Source of the DNA: Prado023 sp963777855
GTDB taxonomy: Bacteria > Actinomycetota > Actinomycetes > S36-B12 > CAIYMF01
Reading direction: 5' to 3'
DNA: 64,000 nucleotides
NCBI GenBank assembly: GCA_963777855.1
Contig: CAVZRW010000005.1
Location: 124,001-188,000 of the forward strand
Made by a program: the position numbers and the translations under genes. Below the pieces are notes generated by a model, which worked only from the letters and a program-made list of their open reading frames with translations, searched no databases and was not told the DNA's origin. Positions 20,058 to 30,892 of this stretch are shown here, piece by piece (the first letter of the stretch is position 1; each line of letters starts with the position of its first letter).

Positions 20058-22617
20058 TCAGTCGTTCGTCGATGGTGCACCGCCCGCGTGCCACGCCGCG
20101 GCGACCGCGGCCTGGCCGAGCGCCAGGCCGCCGTCGTTCGGCGGCACCGCGCCGGTGCACGAGCACCTGCAAGCCTGCCCGGCGCAGCGAGCGCTGACAA
20201 GCGGTGGAGAGCAGCGCGTTGGCGAACACCCCGCCGGTGAGCCCGACGACGTGCACGCCGTGGCGTCGCGCGATCGTGACGGCGGCCTCGGTGACGGCCT
20301 CGGCCAGGGCGAGGTGGAAGCCGAGAGCGGACCGCCCGGTGGGGACCCCGGCGGCGCGGTCGGCCACGGCGCGGGCGATCCACGGGCTGGGGCCGAGGAC
20401 GAGGGGTCGGGGGCGGGCGGGGTGCGGGTGGGCGGCGGCGGTCGGGGTCGCGGGTCAGGGTCGGGCCCGCCGGGGGCCCGGAGCCGGAACCACCGCGCCG
20501 GCCGACGACCAGCCCTCCGCCGGATCCAGCCCGGCATCCTGCGCGGCGGCGGCCAGGGCCTCGAGCTCGATCGCCGCCTGCGCCTCGTAGTCGACCTCGT
20601 GGCGCACGCCGAGCAGGCTCGCGACCGCGTCGAAGAGCCGACCCATGCTCGTGGTGGGCGTGCAGTGGGTCCCGGTGCTCGAGCATGCGCGCCAGCAGCG
20701 CCACCCTCGGCCGCGTGCAGGCGGCCGCGCTCGCGGTGCCCGCCCAGGGCAGGCCGGCGGCATGCAGGTGGGCCAGCGCGGTCCGGGCGGGATGCCGGAT
20801 CGCCGCGTCGCCGCCGGGCAGCGCGACCGGGCGCAGGTGCCCGACCCGGGCGACCTGCGCGTAGCTGCCGAGCAGCAGCTCGCCGCCCCAGATGGTGCCG
20901 TCGTCGCCGTAGCCGGTGCCGTCGAAGACGAGGCCGAGCACCGGCTCGTCGGACGGCACGCCGTGCTCGGCCAGCAGCGAGGCCAGGTGGGCGTGGTGGT
21001 GCTGCACGTCCACGTGCGGCACCCCGCGCGCGGCGGCCTGCTCCGCCGCCCAGCGCCGCGACAGGTACCCGGGGTGCGCGTCGGCGACGACCACCTCCGG
21101 CGTCAGCCGCAGGAGCGTCGGCGAGTGTTCCGGCGGTCCGGGCGAGCATGGCCAGCGTCTCCAGGTTCGCGGTGTCGCCGATGTGCTGGCTGAGCCAGGC
21201 CCGCCGGCCGGAGGCCAGGCAGAGCGTGGTCTTGAGCTCGCCGCCGACGGCGAGCAGCGGCGGTGCGTCGAGCGGCAGCGCGCACGGGCAGCGGCGCGTA
21301 CCCGCGGCTGCGCCGCACCGGCTGGGCTGCGCCGGCCACGATCCGCGTCACGGAGTCGTCGCACGCCACGTGGATCGGCCGGTCGTGGTGCAGAACAGCG
21401 TCGGCGATGCCCGGCCAGCCGCTGCTCGGCCTCGTCGGGGTCGATGCAGATCGGCTCGTCGGCGAGGTTGCCGCTGGTCATCACCAGCAGGTCCGGGGCG
21501 GCCTGCGTCGAAGAGCAGGTGGTGCAGCGGGGGCGTAGGGCAGCATCACGCCGACGGTTCCGGTGCCCGGCGCGACGCTGCGCGCGATGCCGGCGGCGGA
21601 GTCGGGCGCGGGTCGGTCGGCGGCGGGCCGGTCCGGGTGGGTCGGTCCGGATCGGCGCGGTCGGCAGCTGCACGGTCTGCACCCGGCCCCGCCTCCCGCG
21701 CGGGAGGATGACGATGGGGCGGGCCGGGGACGTCAGCAGGGCCTGCGCGTCCGTCGACGCGGGCCACCCGCCGCGCGGTGGCCAGGTCGGCGACCATCAG
21801 CGCGAACGGCTTGTCGCCGCGCTGCTTGCGCGCCCGCAGCCGCGCCACCGCCCCGGCGTTCCCGGCGTCGCAGGCCAGGTGGTAGCCGCCGACCCCCTTG
21901 ATCGCCACGATGCCGCCGTCGGCGAGCAGGCGCACGCGGCCGCGCGGCGTCGCCTCCGCGGCGCGAGCGCGGCGATCCGGGAGCGCAGCCGCGGGCCGCA
22001 CCCGGGCAGGCGGTCGGCTGGGCGTGGAAGCGGCGGTCGGCCGGGTCGTCGTACTCCGGCCGCAGGCCGGCGCACAGCGGGAAGCCGGCCATCGTGGTGG
22101 TCGGCGCGGTCGTAGGGCAGGCCGGTGACGATCGTGTAGCGCGGGCCGCAGTAGGTGCAGGCGGTGAACGGGTAGCGGTAGCGCCGGTCGGCCGGGTCGC
22201 GCACCTCGGCCAGGCAGTCGTCGCGCAGCAGGTCGGGGGCGGTGTCCGGGCGGGATCGAGGCCGACCGGGCCGTCCCCGGCGCCAGTCGGCGAGCTCGGC
22301 CGACGATCGACGAAGGCGCGTGCCCGGAGGTCGGTCGTGACGGCCGCGACTCGTCGACCTACCTCGCGGTGGCGACCGCCTCGACGACGGCCAGCGGCGG
22401 CGCCTCGCCGGCAGCCGCGCGAGCGAACTGGCCTCGACGGCCTCGGGCGGGCCCTCGACCTCGACGAACACGCCGTCGTCGTCGTTGCCCACGAGGCCGG
22501 TCAGCCCCAGCCGGTGGCCAGCGCGTGCACGAACGGCCGGAAGCCGACGCCCTGCACCACGCCGGTGACCCGCACGCCCGTGCGCACGCGATCACCCCGC
22601 ACGTCGCCCGTCGTCAC
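20058..22617 (-). CDS. hypF: Carbamoyltransferase HypF, frameshifted
   Basis: HypF uses carbamoyl phosphate and ATP to carbamoylate the HypE C-terminal Cys. All four domains are readable in order: acylphosphatase (GVVQGVGFRPF at the N-terminus), zinc-finger region (CTYCGPRYT near 22160), YrdC-like adenylation domain (GGYHLACDAGNAGAV, KQRGDKPFALM, MTSGNLADEP between 21900 and 21440) and the Kae1-like domain (DVQHHHAHLASLLAEHG, LVFDGTGYGDDG, GGVFANALL to the end). About ten breaks scatter the coding over three frames. The proposed GTG is 2 nt after the NHL gene stop. Expected length is about 800-850 residues once corrected. Confidence 0.82.
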
Positions 22618-22619
22618 GG

Positions 22620-23766
22620 TCAGCCGCCACAGCACCACCCGGTTGTTGCCCGAGTCGGCCACGGCGAGCAGGTCGCCGGCCAGGCTGAGCCCGTACGGCC
22701 AGCACAGGCAGTCGTCGGTGACGGCGCTCCCACCGGTTCTCGCCGTTGGCGTCGATGTCCGGCTGCGCCGAGCACGTCGTCGGCGGGCGCGCCGAGCGCC
22801 GTCGCGGGGCGCGTCGTGCCACACGCAGGATCCGGTTGTTCGAGGTGTCGGCGACCACCAGCCGGCGGCCGTCGCTGACCAGCCGCGTAGGGGAAGCGCA
22901 TCCGCGACGCGCCCTGCGGCACGTTCTTGAACTCGCTCGCCGCGGCGAACGACGGCCTGCCCGAGCACCAGGTCGGCCGGCGGCGTCGCCGGCCGGCGGC
23001 GGGCGTCCAGCCGAGCACCCGGTGGTCGCCGGCGTCGGCGACCTAGAGCGTCCGCGTCGTCGCCGGCCACGGCGTGCGGCCAGCGGAACGAGGCCGCCGA
23101 CGTCGCCGCCGCGGTTGTCGTCGCGGCTCGTCGGCGTCGTCCTGGCCGAGCACGACGTCGGCGGGCCGGCCGGCGCCGGGCACCCCGCCCGTGCCAGCCG
23201 AGCACCCGCCGGTTGCCGGTGTCGGCCACCCAGAACGTGCCGGCGACCAGCGCCGACCCCGAACGGCCAGTAGAACGACGTCGCAGTCGGCCGGCGCCCG
23301 CCGGCGTTGGGCTGCGACGGCCGTCGGCGATCGCGCTGGCCGAGCACGACGCCGCGGCGCGGCGAAGCGGTCGCGGGCCAGCCGTCGCCACACCAGCAGC
23401 CGGTGGTGCCAGGCGTCGGCGACCACGAGCGCGCCGTCGACGACCGTCGACCCCGGTGGGCAGGTGCAGTCCCGCGCGCGGGTCGTCGCCGCCCGCCGCC
23501 GGGCCCTCGCTGGTGAGGTCGGGCTGGCCGAGCACGACGTCGGCGCGGCGCGCCGTCGTGCGTCGGGCATGGTGTGCCACACCAGCACCCGGTGGTTGCC
23601 GGTGTCGGCCACCGACGAGGCGCACGCCGTCGGTCCACACCCCGCGCGGGCCGTAGATCTGGCCCGGGCGTGGGCAGCGCCGGCGGCAGCGCGAGGCCGC
23701 CCGGCGAGGCGGCGCCCAGGCGGCGGACGGCGTCGGCCGCGGCGCCGCGGCGGGCCAGGTCGTCAC
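22620..23766 (-). CDS. NHL-repeat beta-propeller protein of the hydrogenase operon, frameshifted
   Basis: A protein of roughly 375 residues built of repeats of the type VVADTGNHRVLVW ... ADVVLGQPDL; at least five can be read across frames (RLVVADTGNHRVLVW, ALVVADAWHHRLLVW, FWVADTGNRRVLGW and others), ending DSGNNRVVLWR. NHL propellers are interaction or scaffold modules. The GTG start overlaps the preceding stop (GTGA). A stop is proposed at 22620-22622 after removing one base; otherwise the frame runs into hypF. NHL proteins accompany hup/hyp genes of cyanobacteria, where a role in small-subunit maturation has been proposed. Its function here is inference from that context. Confidence 0.7.
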
Positions 23767-24412
23767 GCCGGCGGACCCACGCGCAGCGACGTCAGCGGCA
23801 CGAACGCGCCGCCGCCGGCTCCGCTGCGACCTCCTCGACGGCGCGCCAGGCCGGGCACCCGCGGGCGGATCGCGCCCACGACCTCCTCGCGCTCCGGCGC
23901 TGACGGCGCGTGCACCCGCCGCCGAAGCGCACGTAGCGCGACGTCGCCGTCGACCCGGTACGACCTCCAGCTCGATGCAGCTGGCCACCAGGTACGGGCC
24001 GCAGCTGGTCGACGACGCGCAGCACGTCCAGCGGTGCGGTCGGCGCGCACGATGCCGTGCGAGACGAGCAGCGCCATCACCTCGGGCTGGTCGACGGCGT
24101 CGATAGAGCAGCTCGTCGCCGCGCGGGTCGTCGCGCAGCAGCTGCACGAGGCTCGACCAGGCCGGCGCGGTTGAACTCGGTGATGGCGCTCGACCGTCTC
24201 GTCGAGCAGCGCGCGGGTCTCCGCCGGCTGGTGCTCCACGCGGTCGCGCAGCTCGTCGACCCGCGCGGCGAGGTCGGCGAAGTCCCCGGGAGTCGGCCGC
24301 GGCCCCCCGCCCCGGCTCCGGCACGTCCCCGGATGCCGGAGCAGGCTCGGACATGGGCCCGAGCCTGCGGCGGCGGTGTGGTCGTGGCCTGGGTGGCGGG
24401 CTGCGCGGTCAT
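23763..24412 (-). CDS. NifU C-terminal-like protein of the hydrogenase operon, frameshifted
   Basis: Corrected, this reads as an N-terminal helical stretch (LAARVDELRDRVEHQPAETR and onward) followed by a segment like the NifU C-terminal domain: VVDQLRPYL, ELEVVRVDGDVA, YVRFGGGC, EEVVGAIR and PGLARVEEV. Only one Cys of the usual CxxC pair is evident and the HGG motif is not, so it may not carry an Fe-S cluster, or an error hides the second Cys. The ATG at 24412 has GGAAGG upstream; a second ATG at 24354 is possible. It overlaps the NHL gene start. Role in loading or checking the small subunit is inferred from context. Confidence 0.5.
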
Positions 24413-24427
24413 GGGTGGCCTTCCGGG

Positions 24428-24788
24428 TCAGGAGAAGATCTGCTGCAGCTCCAGGGCTGCAGGGGCGAGCCGGCGAGCACCTCGGCGAACGCCGCGCGGG
24501 CCAGCCGGGCCAGCACCTCGGGCACCGGACCACCGGGGTCGGGCGGCAGGACGCGCCGCTCGAGGGCCTCGAGCACGAAGCAGGCGCCGGCCGGGTTGTC
24601 GAGCAGGTGCTCGGCGAAGAACGCGGTCACGAAGGCTCGAGGCACACCGCCCTCGCCCTCCGGGTCGTCGCGCAGCGCGGCGAGCGGCGGGCTCCGGGCC
24701 GCCGCACCGGTGCACGACGCGCTCGGCGAAGTTGGCAGTGGCGTCGCCGCAGCAGCAGGTCGAAGTGCTGGCGGAGGAAGTGCTCCAT
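24428..24788 (-). CDS. Unknown helical protein of the hydrogenase operon, frameshifted
   Basis: About 119 residues, beginning MEHFLRQHFDLLL and ending LELQQIFS. The middle (FVTAFFAEHLLDNPAGACFVLEALERRVLPPD) is rich in Ala, Leu and Glu and looks fully helical. I do not recognise a family. The ATG overlaps the TPR gene stop (TGATG), and the next gene starts 15 nt after its stop, so it is an integral member of the operon. At least two single-base breaks are present near 24430-24460 and 24650-24740. Confidence 0.5.
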
Positions 24789-26099
24789 CAGCGCGCCTCC
24801 TCGTGGGCCGGTCGCGGGAGCCGGGCGGCGGGGCGGGCGCTCGCCGGCGGGCGGGCGCGCGATCGACGCTCGGCCTCGACCAGCACGAGGCGTCGAGCAC
24901 CTCGGCCACGCCGGCCTCGGTCGCCGCGCCCGGACGCGAACAGCGCCGCCGCACGGTCGAGCCGCTCGCGGGCGTCGGCGAACACCCCGAGGTGGCCGAG
25001 CGCGTTGCCCTGGTTGGCCAGCAGCCGGGCGCGGCCGAGCGGGTCGACGGGAGGGTCGCGGTAGGCCAGCAGCTCCTCGTAGAGCTGCACGGCCTCGTCG
25101 AGGTTGTCTGCCTGGTGCACGCTGGGCAGGTACTGCAGCGCGTTGGCGAGGTTCAGCTGCGCGCTGGCCCAGGCCGCCGGGTGGGTCTCGGGGTGAAGAC
25201 GCGCAGCGCCGCCCGCAGCGCCTCACGGCGACGCCCACGCGGATCCGGTCGCCCTGTCGGCCCATCGGCATGCTGAGGTAGGCCAGCGCGAGGTGCTGGT
25301 TGCAGATGGCGAACAGCTCGGGGTGGGACTCCTCGCGGAAGGTGCGCGGCCTCAGGTCAGGTCGTCCACCACGGCGAGCAGGCCGGCCCGGTCGGTCGCC
25401 AGCGAGGTCCTGGCGGGCCAGGCCGCGCATCACGGCAGGTCGGCGCGCACCTCCTCGGGTCGGCGGTCATCGGCAGGCACCGCAGCGCCTCGTCGGCCTC
25501 GCGCACGGCCCCGGCCAGTCGCCGAGCCGTGCGCAGCAGCTCCACCCGGGTCGGCCGCAGCGAGGCGGCCAGCAGCGGGCTGCCGGCCGCCCCGCCGCGG
25601 CCACGGCCGCGGCGAGCTGGGTGACCGCGGCAGCCGAGGTCGCCGCGCTCGAGGGCGGCGGACGGCACGGGCGCTGTGCACGACGGCGGCCACCTCGCCG
25701 GTCGTCGGAGCCCGTCGCGGACGGCGGCTCGTCGAGCGCCCCGACGCTGAAGCGGCCGAGGTCCACGAGCGCGCGCAGGGTTCCGGTGCTCGCCCCGGCG
25801 AGCGCCGACCAGTCGTCGTCGCCGCCGAGCAGGACGGCGCGGTTGTACGCGGGGCGACGTCGTCGCGCTCCACGAGGCGGCGGCCCCCTCGCGTCGCCTC
25901 GAGGGCGCGGGCGACGAAGTCCAGCCGGCCGGCCACGACTCGGGCACGGGCCACGAACCAGGGCCGCGGCCACCGCCTCGGCCTCGGGCACGTCGGGCAG
26001 GAGCAGCATGCCGGCCGGCCACGGCAGGACGCCGAGCGGCTGCGGGCTGCGGCCCGGGGAGCACTGCCCACGTCGGGGGGCTCTGTGCGGTGGGGTCAC
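24788..26099 (-). CDS. TPR-like repeat protein of the hydrogenase operon, frameshifted
   Basis: About 430 residues of alpha-helical repeats. Recognisable pairs include ELFAICNQHLALAYLSMP, LNLANALQYLPSV with NLDEAVQLYEELLAYRD, and RARLLANQGNALGHLG with DARERLDRAAALFASG. TPR solenoids bind partner proteins, here probably hydrogenase subunits or maturases. Breaks in at least eight places split the coding, several of the adjacent-wobble type. The GTG overlaps the stop of the preceding small gene and its own stop overlaps the next ATG, so expression is coupled. The N-terminal 120 residues do not show clear repeats. Confidence 0.6.
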
Positions 26100-26416
26100 G
26101 GCTCGATCCGTCGGGCTCGGCCGGGGAGCCTGCCCGCGGCCGGGATGGCGCGGGTCGCGTTGCGCTCGATGATCCGCGCGGCCTGCGCGGCGCGGCGCTC
26201 GTCGGGGTAGTCGCCGACACGGCGGCGCACCGCGCCCGAGGCGAGCATCACGTCGAGCAGCACCACCCAGCGGTCCGTCCTCGACCACGACTCGCGCGTG
26301 GACGGCGAACGCCTCCTCGACGGGCGGGGCAGCGCGGGGTCGGGCCGGTCGGGGTCGGGGGGCCGGGGTCGGGCGGGCCGGGGTCGGCAGAGCCGTCTCG
26401 CCCCAGCCGGGAGCAC
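26096..26416 (-). CDS. Small unknown protein of the hydrogenase operon, frameshifted
   Basis: The well-defined part is about 75 residues, reading VEEAFAVHARVVVEDGRWVVLLDVMLASGAVRRR and then a helical DERRAAQAARIIERNATR tail. A strand-rich half followed by a helix suggests a compact fold, but I do not recognise the family. One break near 26274 juxtaposes two alternative wobble bases of a Gly codon (GGA/GGC). The true start is uncertain; the stated 5' end is the first ATG of the open frame. Its stop overlaps the GTG of the TPR gene. Confidence 0.45.
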   Translation of the reverse strand: MLPAGARRLCRPRPARPRPPDPDRPDPALPRPSRRRSPSTRESWSRTDRWVVLLDVMLASGAVRRRVGDYPDERRAAQAARIIERNATRAIPAAGRLPGRARRIEP

Positions 26417-26419
26417 CCC

Positions 26420-26491
26420 GCCCGTGGTCGTCCTGCCGGTGTGGTCGTCCTGCCCGTGGTCGTCCTGCCGTGAGTCGTCCTGCCGTGGCCG
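26420..26491. repeat. Short tandem repeat between protease and small gene
   Basis: Four to five imperfect copies of a roughly 15-nt unit (CCGTGGTCGTCCTGC) lie between the protease stop at 26529 and the next start. No convincing coding or hairpin is associated with it. Confidence 0.6.
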
Positions 26492-26528
26492 TCTACCGCA
26501 CGGGGCCCGGACGCGTCACCCGGCGGGC

Positions 26529-27025
26529 TCATCCGGGGCTCCCGGATCCGGCCGCGATCGCCTCGGCCACCCGCTCCAGCGCGGCCTCGACCACCGGCGA
26601 CAACGGCGCCCCGGCTTCGAACGGATGCACCCTCGACGAGCCACACCTCGACGTCGTGCGGGTACTCGTCCTTGAGCAGCCACTGCGCGAACCCGAGCGC
26701 CTGGTCCCAGCGGAACCGGTGCAGGTTGCCCTGGGGTGGCTCGAGGTCGACGAGCTCCTCGCCCGGCACGTGGTGCACGGTGCCCGGCTCCACGCCGACC
26801 CGCGAGGCGTCGACGACGACGACCCGCCGTCGCCCCGCGCATGGCGAAGGCGACGTCCATGCCGGCGGTGCCGCCGTCGACGAGTCGCACGCCCGCCGGC
26901 AGGTCCGCGCTCGGCGAGCATGCGCACGAGCACCGGACCGGCGGCGTCGTCGCCGCGGATGCAGGTTGCCGCAGCCCACGACGAGGATGTCGGTGGGCGG
27001 GGGCGTGAGCCCCGCTCACCGACAT
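26529..27025 (-). CDS. Hydrogenase maturation endopeptidase, frameshifted
   Basis: A HycI/HupD/HoxW-type protease of about 160 residues that removes the C-terminal tail of the large subunit after nickel insertion. Readable blocks are ILVVGCGNL followed by RGDDAAGP with the metal-binding Asp, LVDGGTAGMDVAFAMRG, VVVVDASRVGVEPGTVHH and a C-terminal ALERVAEAIAA helix. At least five single-base breaks occur; two place alternative wobble bases side by side (His CAT/CAC and Arg CGC/CGG). It follows the large-subunit gene by 38 nt, the expected position for its dedicated protease. Confidence 0.78.
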
Positions 27026-27063
27026 CGACGAGGTCGGCGACGTCCTCGGTCACGTCGGGCAGC

Positions 27064-28679
27064 TCAGCCCATCCCCATCCGGAACTGGGCCGAGCTGCTT
27101 GCCGGTCTTGCCGTCGTAGGCGTGCACGGTGCACACCAGGCAGGAGTCGTACGAGTGGGCCACCTGAGCGAGCTCGACCGGGTCGTCGGGGTTCTGCGAT
27201 CGGGCGTGCCGATGAACGCCTTCTCCATCGGGCCGACGCGCCTGATGCCGTCGCGCGGGCCGATGTTCCAGGCGGTGGGGGTGATCACCTGGTAGTTGGC
27301 GATCTTGCCGTTCTCGAGCACGATCCAGTCCGAGAGCGCACCGCGCGCGGCCTCGGTGGAGCCGAAGCCCTTGCCCGAGGCGGGCTCGGTCGGCTTGGCG
27401 TAGAAGTCCTCGTGCAGGTCGAGCTCGTCGCAGCCAGCGCTGCACGAGCTTGTAGTACTTCGGCGGCCTCGTGCACCCGGGCGAGGACGCGGCGTCAGCA
27501 CGCTCGGGCCGATGCTCGTCGATCGACGTTCTTGATCAGCGGGTCGTCGTCCTGGTGCGCGGCGGCGTCCGGGCGCGCGGCCATCATCTGCCGGGCGAGC
27601 GGGCCGACCTCCAGCGGCACGAAGCCCAGGTCGGGCACGTCGTAGCGCGGGGACTTGGCCCAGGTGTACTTGCCCTGCTTGCGGCCCTCCTCGGGGTCGA
27701 TCGGGTCGGTGACGCCGTCCCACGGGTGCCGCGAGCCGGTGCCCCGGTAGAACGAGTGGGTGATGTCCTCGGTGACGCGCGCCTGGTCGAAGTCGTAGCA
27801 CTGCCCGCCGGCGTAGATGCCCGAGCGCAACTGCAGCGCCGCGTTGCGGCCCTCGACGGTGGGGTGCGTGTAGAGGTCGGGGTCGAGGTACGTGCCGGTG
27901 GCCAGGTAGTTGCCGTAGCCCTGGCCGTAGGTGTCCAGGCCGATCTCCATGGCGTACCGGATGAAGAACGCGCAGTCGCTGTTGCGCTGCGACTCGTTCT
28001 CCTCCATCCAGGCCAGCGATGTCCGACCAGGTCTTGTTCTCCAGCCAGCGGTCGACCGAGCAGCCGAGCCACTGCTTCTCGAGCCACTCGCTTCTTCCAG
28101 TTGTCCAGGATCGCGATCGAGCGGGTGACGTCCGACAGGGTCGGGCGCGCTCATCACCCCGCCCGGGATCATGAACGACGAGTGCGGCCACTGGCCGCCG
28201 AAGATCGCGTAGATCTCGACCGGCAGCGCGGAGAGGGTGACCCCGCGCTGGTAGCGCGTGCCCACGTACGGCGCGAACCGGCGCGCGGCCTCCTCGTAGG
28301 AGGGGGCGCCGGCGTACTGCGCGGCGGTCAGGTCCGGGCCCATGATCGCGTAGAACCAGCGCGGGATGCTCTGCAGCGTCTCGCAGGCCTGCGCGATGTT
28401 GCGCACCCGGGTGGCGTTCGGCGGCACGTAGGTGCCCCACGCGGTGTCGAGCGCGTAGCAGGCCTTGTACAGGTGGCTGCCGCCGCAGATCCCGCAGATG
28501 CGCGGGGTCATGATCAGCCCGGCCTGCGGGTCCTTGCCGCGCAGGATGATCTCGAAGCCGCGGAACATCGCGGCCTCGGTCCAGGCGTCGGTGACGACAC
28601 CGTCGGTGATGGTGACCCGCACGTCGAGGTCGCCCTCGACCTGCCCGAGCGGGCTGACGTTGAGGTCCATCGTGGTCAT
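27064..28679 (-). CDS. hupL: [NiFe] hydrogenase large subunit, Hup/group 2a type, frameshifted
   Basis: Carries the NiFe active site for H2 oxidation. The N-terminal metal motif is RICGICGGSH near residue 60 and the C-terminal one is DSCLVCTVH, both as in cyanobacterial HupL, with the signature stretches FRGFEIILRGKDPQAGL and GGQWPHSSFMIPGG. About 19 residues follow the last ligand His, the tail removed by the protease encoded next. Breaks near 28142, 28092, 28018, 27520-27430 and 27091 split the frame; corrected length is about 535 residues. An ATG with AGGAG upstream starts it 85 nt after hupS. Group assignment is from remembered family sequences. Confidence 0.88.
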
Positions 28680-28764
28680 GTGCTTCTCCTGTGCGTGCGC
28701 GGCTCGGGTCGGGGGTGGGGTGGGCTCCGGTGCGGTGGGCTCGGGGCGCGGGTCGGGGGCCCCG

Positions 28765-29744
28765 TCAGACGACGAACATGTCCTCCTTGGACCACTTCGG
28801 TGCCACGGCGCGCGACAGCCCCGGCCAGCGCCATGTAGCGAGCCCGGTCCATGCCCGCCGGCTCGTCCTTGGGGATCACCCCGGCGACCTTCTGGGTCTT
28901 GAAGACGGTGCCCAGCTCGAGGTCGCCGTGCGGGTAGCCGGGCTCGGTGCAGCCGGTGCAGGGGTGCCCGCGCGGGTCTTGGACGACTGCCGGTTCCACA
29001 GGATGCGGTTGCACGGCGAGTGGGTCATCGGGCCCGCGGCAGCCGAACTCGTAGAACAGGCAGCCGGTGCGCATGCCCTGGCCGAAGCTCGGCGGGTCCT
29101 GCTTGTAGGTGAAGAACTGCACGCGGGTGCAGCCGGTCTGGGTGAACGAGGTGAAGAAGGTGCTCGGCCGCTGCAGCTCGTCGAGGGCGAGGTCGCCGGC
29201 GCGGCCGGAGGCCAGGGCGACGATCACCTGGCGTGATCCAGTCCGGGTGCGCCGGGCAGCCCGGGATGTTGATGACCGGCAGGCCCAGTCTGGCTGGTGA
29301 AGTCGGGGCCGAGGTAGCCGCCCGCGCTTGCCGCCGCGGTCGAACTGCAGGCCGCGGCTGTCGGACGGGTTCGGGGGCACGGCCGGCAGCCCGCCCCACG
29401 TGGCGCAGTCGCCGATCGCCACGACGATGCCGGCCTTGGGCGCGATGTCGTCGACCCAGTCCTTCATCGGCCGGCCGGCGAACATGTCGTAGCGGCCGGT
29501 GCCGTTCGGGACCCTCGATCACGGTGCCCTCGTAGACGAAGATGTCGATCTCCTTCTCGCCCCGGGCGTACTGCCAGAAGATGTCCTGGGCTGCCTTGCC
29601 GATCTCCATGGACAGGGTGGGGTGGTAGACGATCTCGAGGCCGAAGTCGACGATGAGGTCGACGACCGAGGGCTCGGCGGCGTTGATGAACGACATGGTG
29701 TTGCCGCTGCAGGCGCCGCCTTGGAACCAGAGCACTGATGTCAC
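28765..29744 (-). CDS. hupS: [NiFe] hydrogenase small subunit, Hup/group 2a type, frameshifted
   Basis: Electron-transfer subunit with three Fe-S clusters. Cluster ligands are visible in LWFQGGACSGNTMSF, GDCATWGG, IPGCPAHPDWI, GCLFYEFGCRGP and CTGCTEP; the end EDMFVV matches cyanobacterial HupS. There is no Tat signal or C-terminal membrane anchor, typical of soluble group 2a enzymes. The GTG start overlaps the hypB stop and has AGGAGG upstream. Breaks occur near 29517 (Pro CCC/CCG), 29286 (Thr ACT/ACG), 29231 (Thr ACG/ACC), 29050, 28970 and 28820. The corrected length is about 325 residues. Confidence 0.88.
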
Positions 29745-30889
29745 GGTGCCTCCTGCAATCGGGATCGGTCAGGTCGAGGTCGAGGGCCGACCCCGGTGGG
29801 GTCGAGCAGGATGTCGAGCAGCTCGTCGACGCCGTCGCCGGTGCGCGCCGAGGTCTCGAGCACGAGCGCGTCGGGGTTCACCGAGGCGATCGCGGCCAGC
29901 GTCGCCGTCGCGCTCCCACTCGACGGCCTCGGCGATGTCGGTCTTGGTGATCACGACGACGTCGGCGGAGTGGAAGATCTGCGGGTACTTCAGCGGCTTG
30001 TCCTCGCCCTCGGTGACGCTGAGCAGCGCCACGCGGGTGTCCTCGCCGAGGTCGTAGCCGGCGGGGCAGACCAGGTTGCCGACGTTCTCGATGACCAGCA
30101 GGTCGAGCGCGTCGAGGTCCCAGCCCTCGAGGTGGGCGCTGACCATGTCGGCCTCGAGGTGGCACATGCCGTCGGTGACGATCTGGCGGGTGGCCGCCCC
30201 GGAGCGGGCCAGCCGCCGGGCGTCGTTGTCGGTGGCGCAGTCGCCCACGAGGGCGGCGGCGGACATGCCCCGCTCGACGGCCAGGCGCGAGCACCGCCTC
30301 GAGCAGGGCGGTCTTGCCGGTGCCGGGGCTGGAGACCCAGTTGCTCACGGGCAGGCCCGCGGCGGCGAAGCGCGCACGCAGGCCCTCGGCGAGAAGATCG
30401 TTGCCGGCCAGGACCCCGCCCCGGATCCGCGCGAGGGCCGCGTCGGCGCCGGACGCGAGGCGGGTCGTGTCGTTTGGGCCGGCGGGGTCGGCCGTGTCGG
30501 CGGGGCCGGCCAGGGGGTCGGCGTCGCCGGGGTCCGTCGCTGTCGCCTCCCCCGCGAAGGTGACGTCGAGGATCTCCAACTCCTGGCCGCCGACCACGTT
30601 CCCGCACGGCTCGGCGCACGTCGGGCACCGGAAGTCCCGCGCATCGACCAGCTGGCCGCGGCCGCACGCCGAGCACTCGACGACGATCGGCGCACGCTCG
30701 ATCACCAGCGTCGAGCCGGCCAGCGCGGTGCCCTCCACGGCCACCTCGTAGGCGAACTGCAGCGCGCTCGGGCACCACGGTGGACAGCTCACCGACACGC
30801 AGGCGCACCTGCTCCACCGCCGTGGCGCCAGGCGGCAGCGCGCCGAGCACCGTGGAGACCACGGCGTGGGCGATGGACAGCTCGTGCAT
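29741..30889 (-). CDS. hypAB: HypA-HypB nickel insertion protein (apparent fusion), frameshifted
   Basis: HypA and HypB deliver nickel to the large subunit. The HypA part starts MHELSIAHAVV (His2 is the nickel ligand) and has a zinc site CSACG/CPTCAEPCG. The frame then runs through a Pro/Ala/Asp linker of about 35 residues into HypB: P-loop SSPGTGKT, DGMCHLEADMV with the metal-binding Cys/His, ENVGNLVCP and TKTDIAEA. No stop, and no ATG or GTG suitable for a separate hypB start, lies in the linker, so the two appear fused. Breaks are near 30769 (Pro CCC/CCG), 30293 (Ala GCG/GCC) and 29903. The stop overlaps the hupS start. Confidence 0.78.
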
Positions 30890-30892
30890 CGC

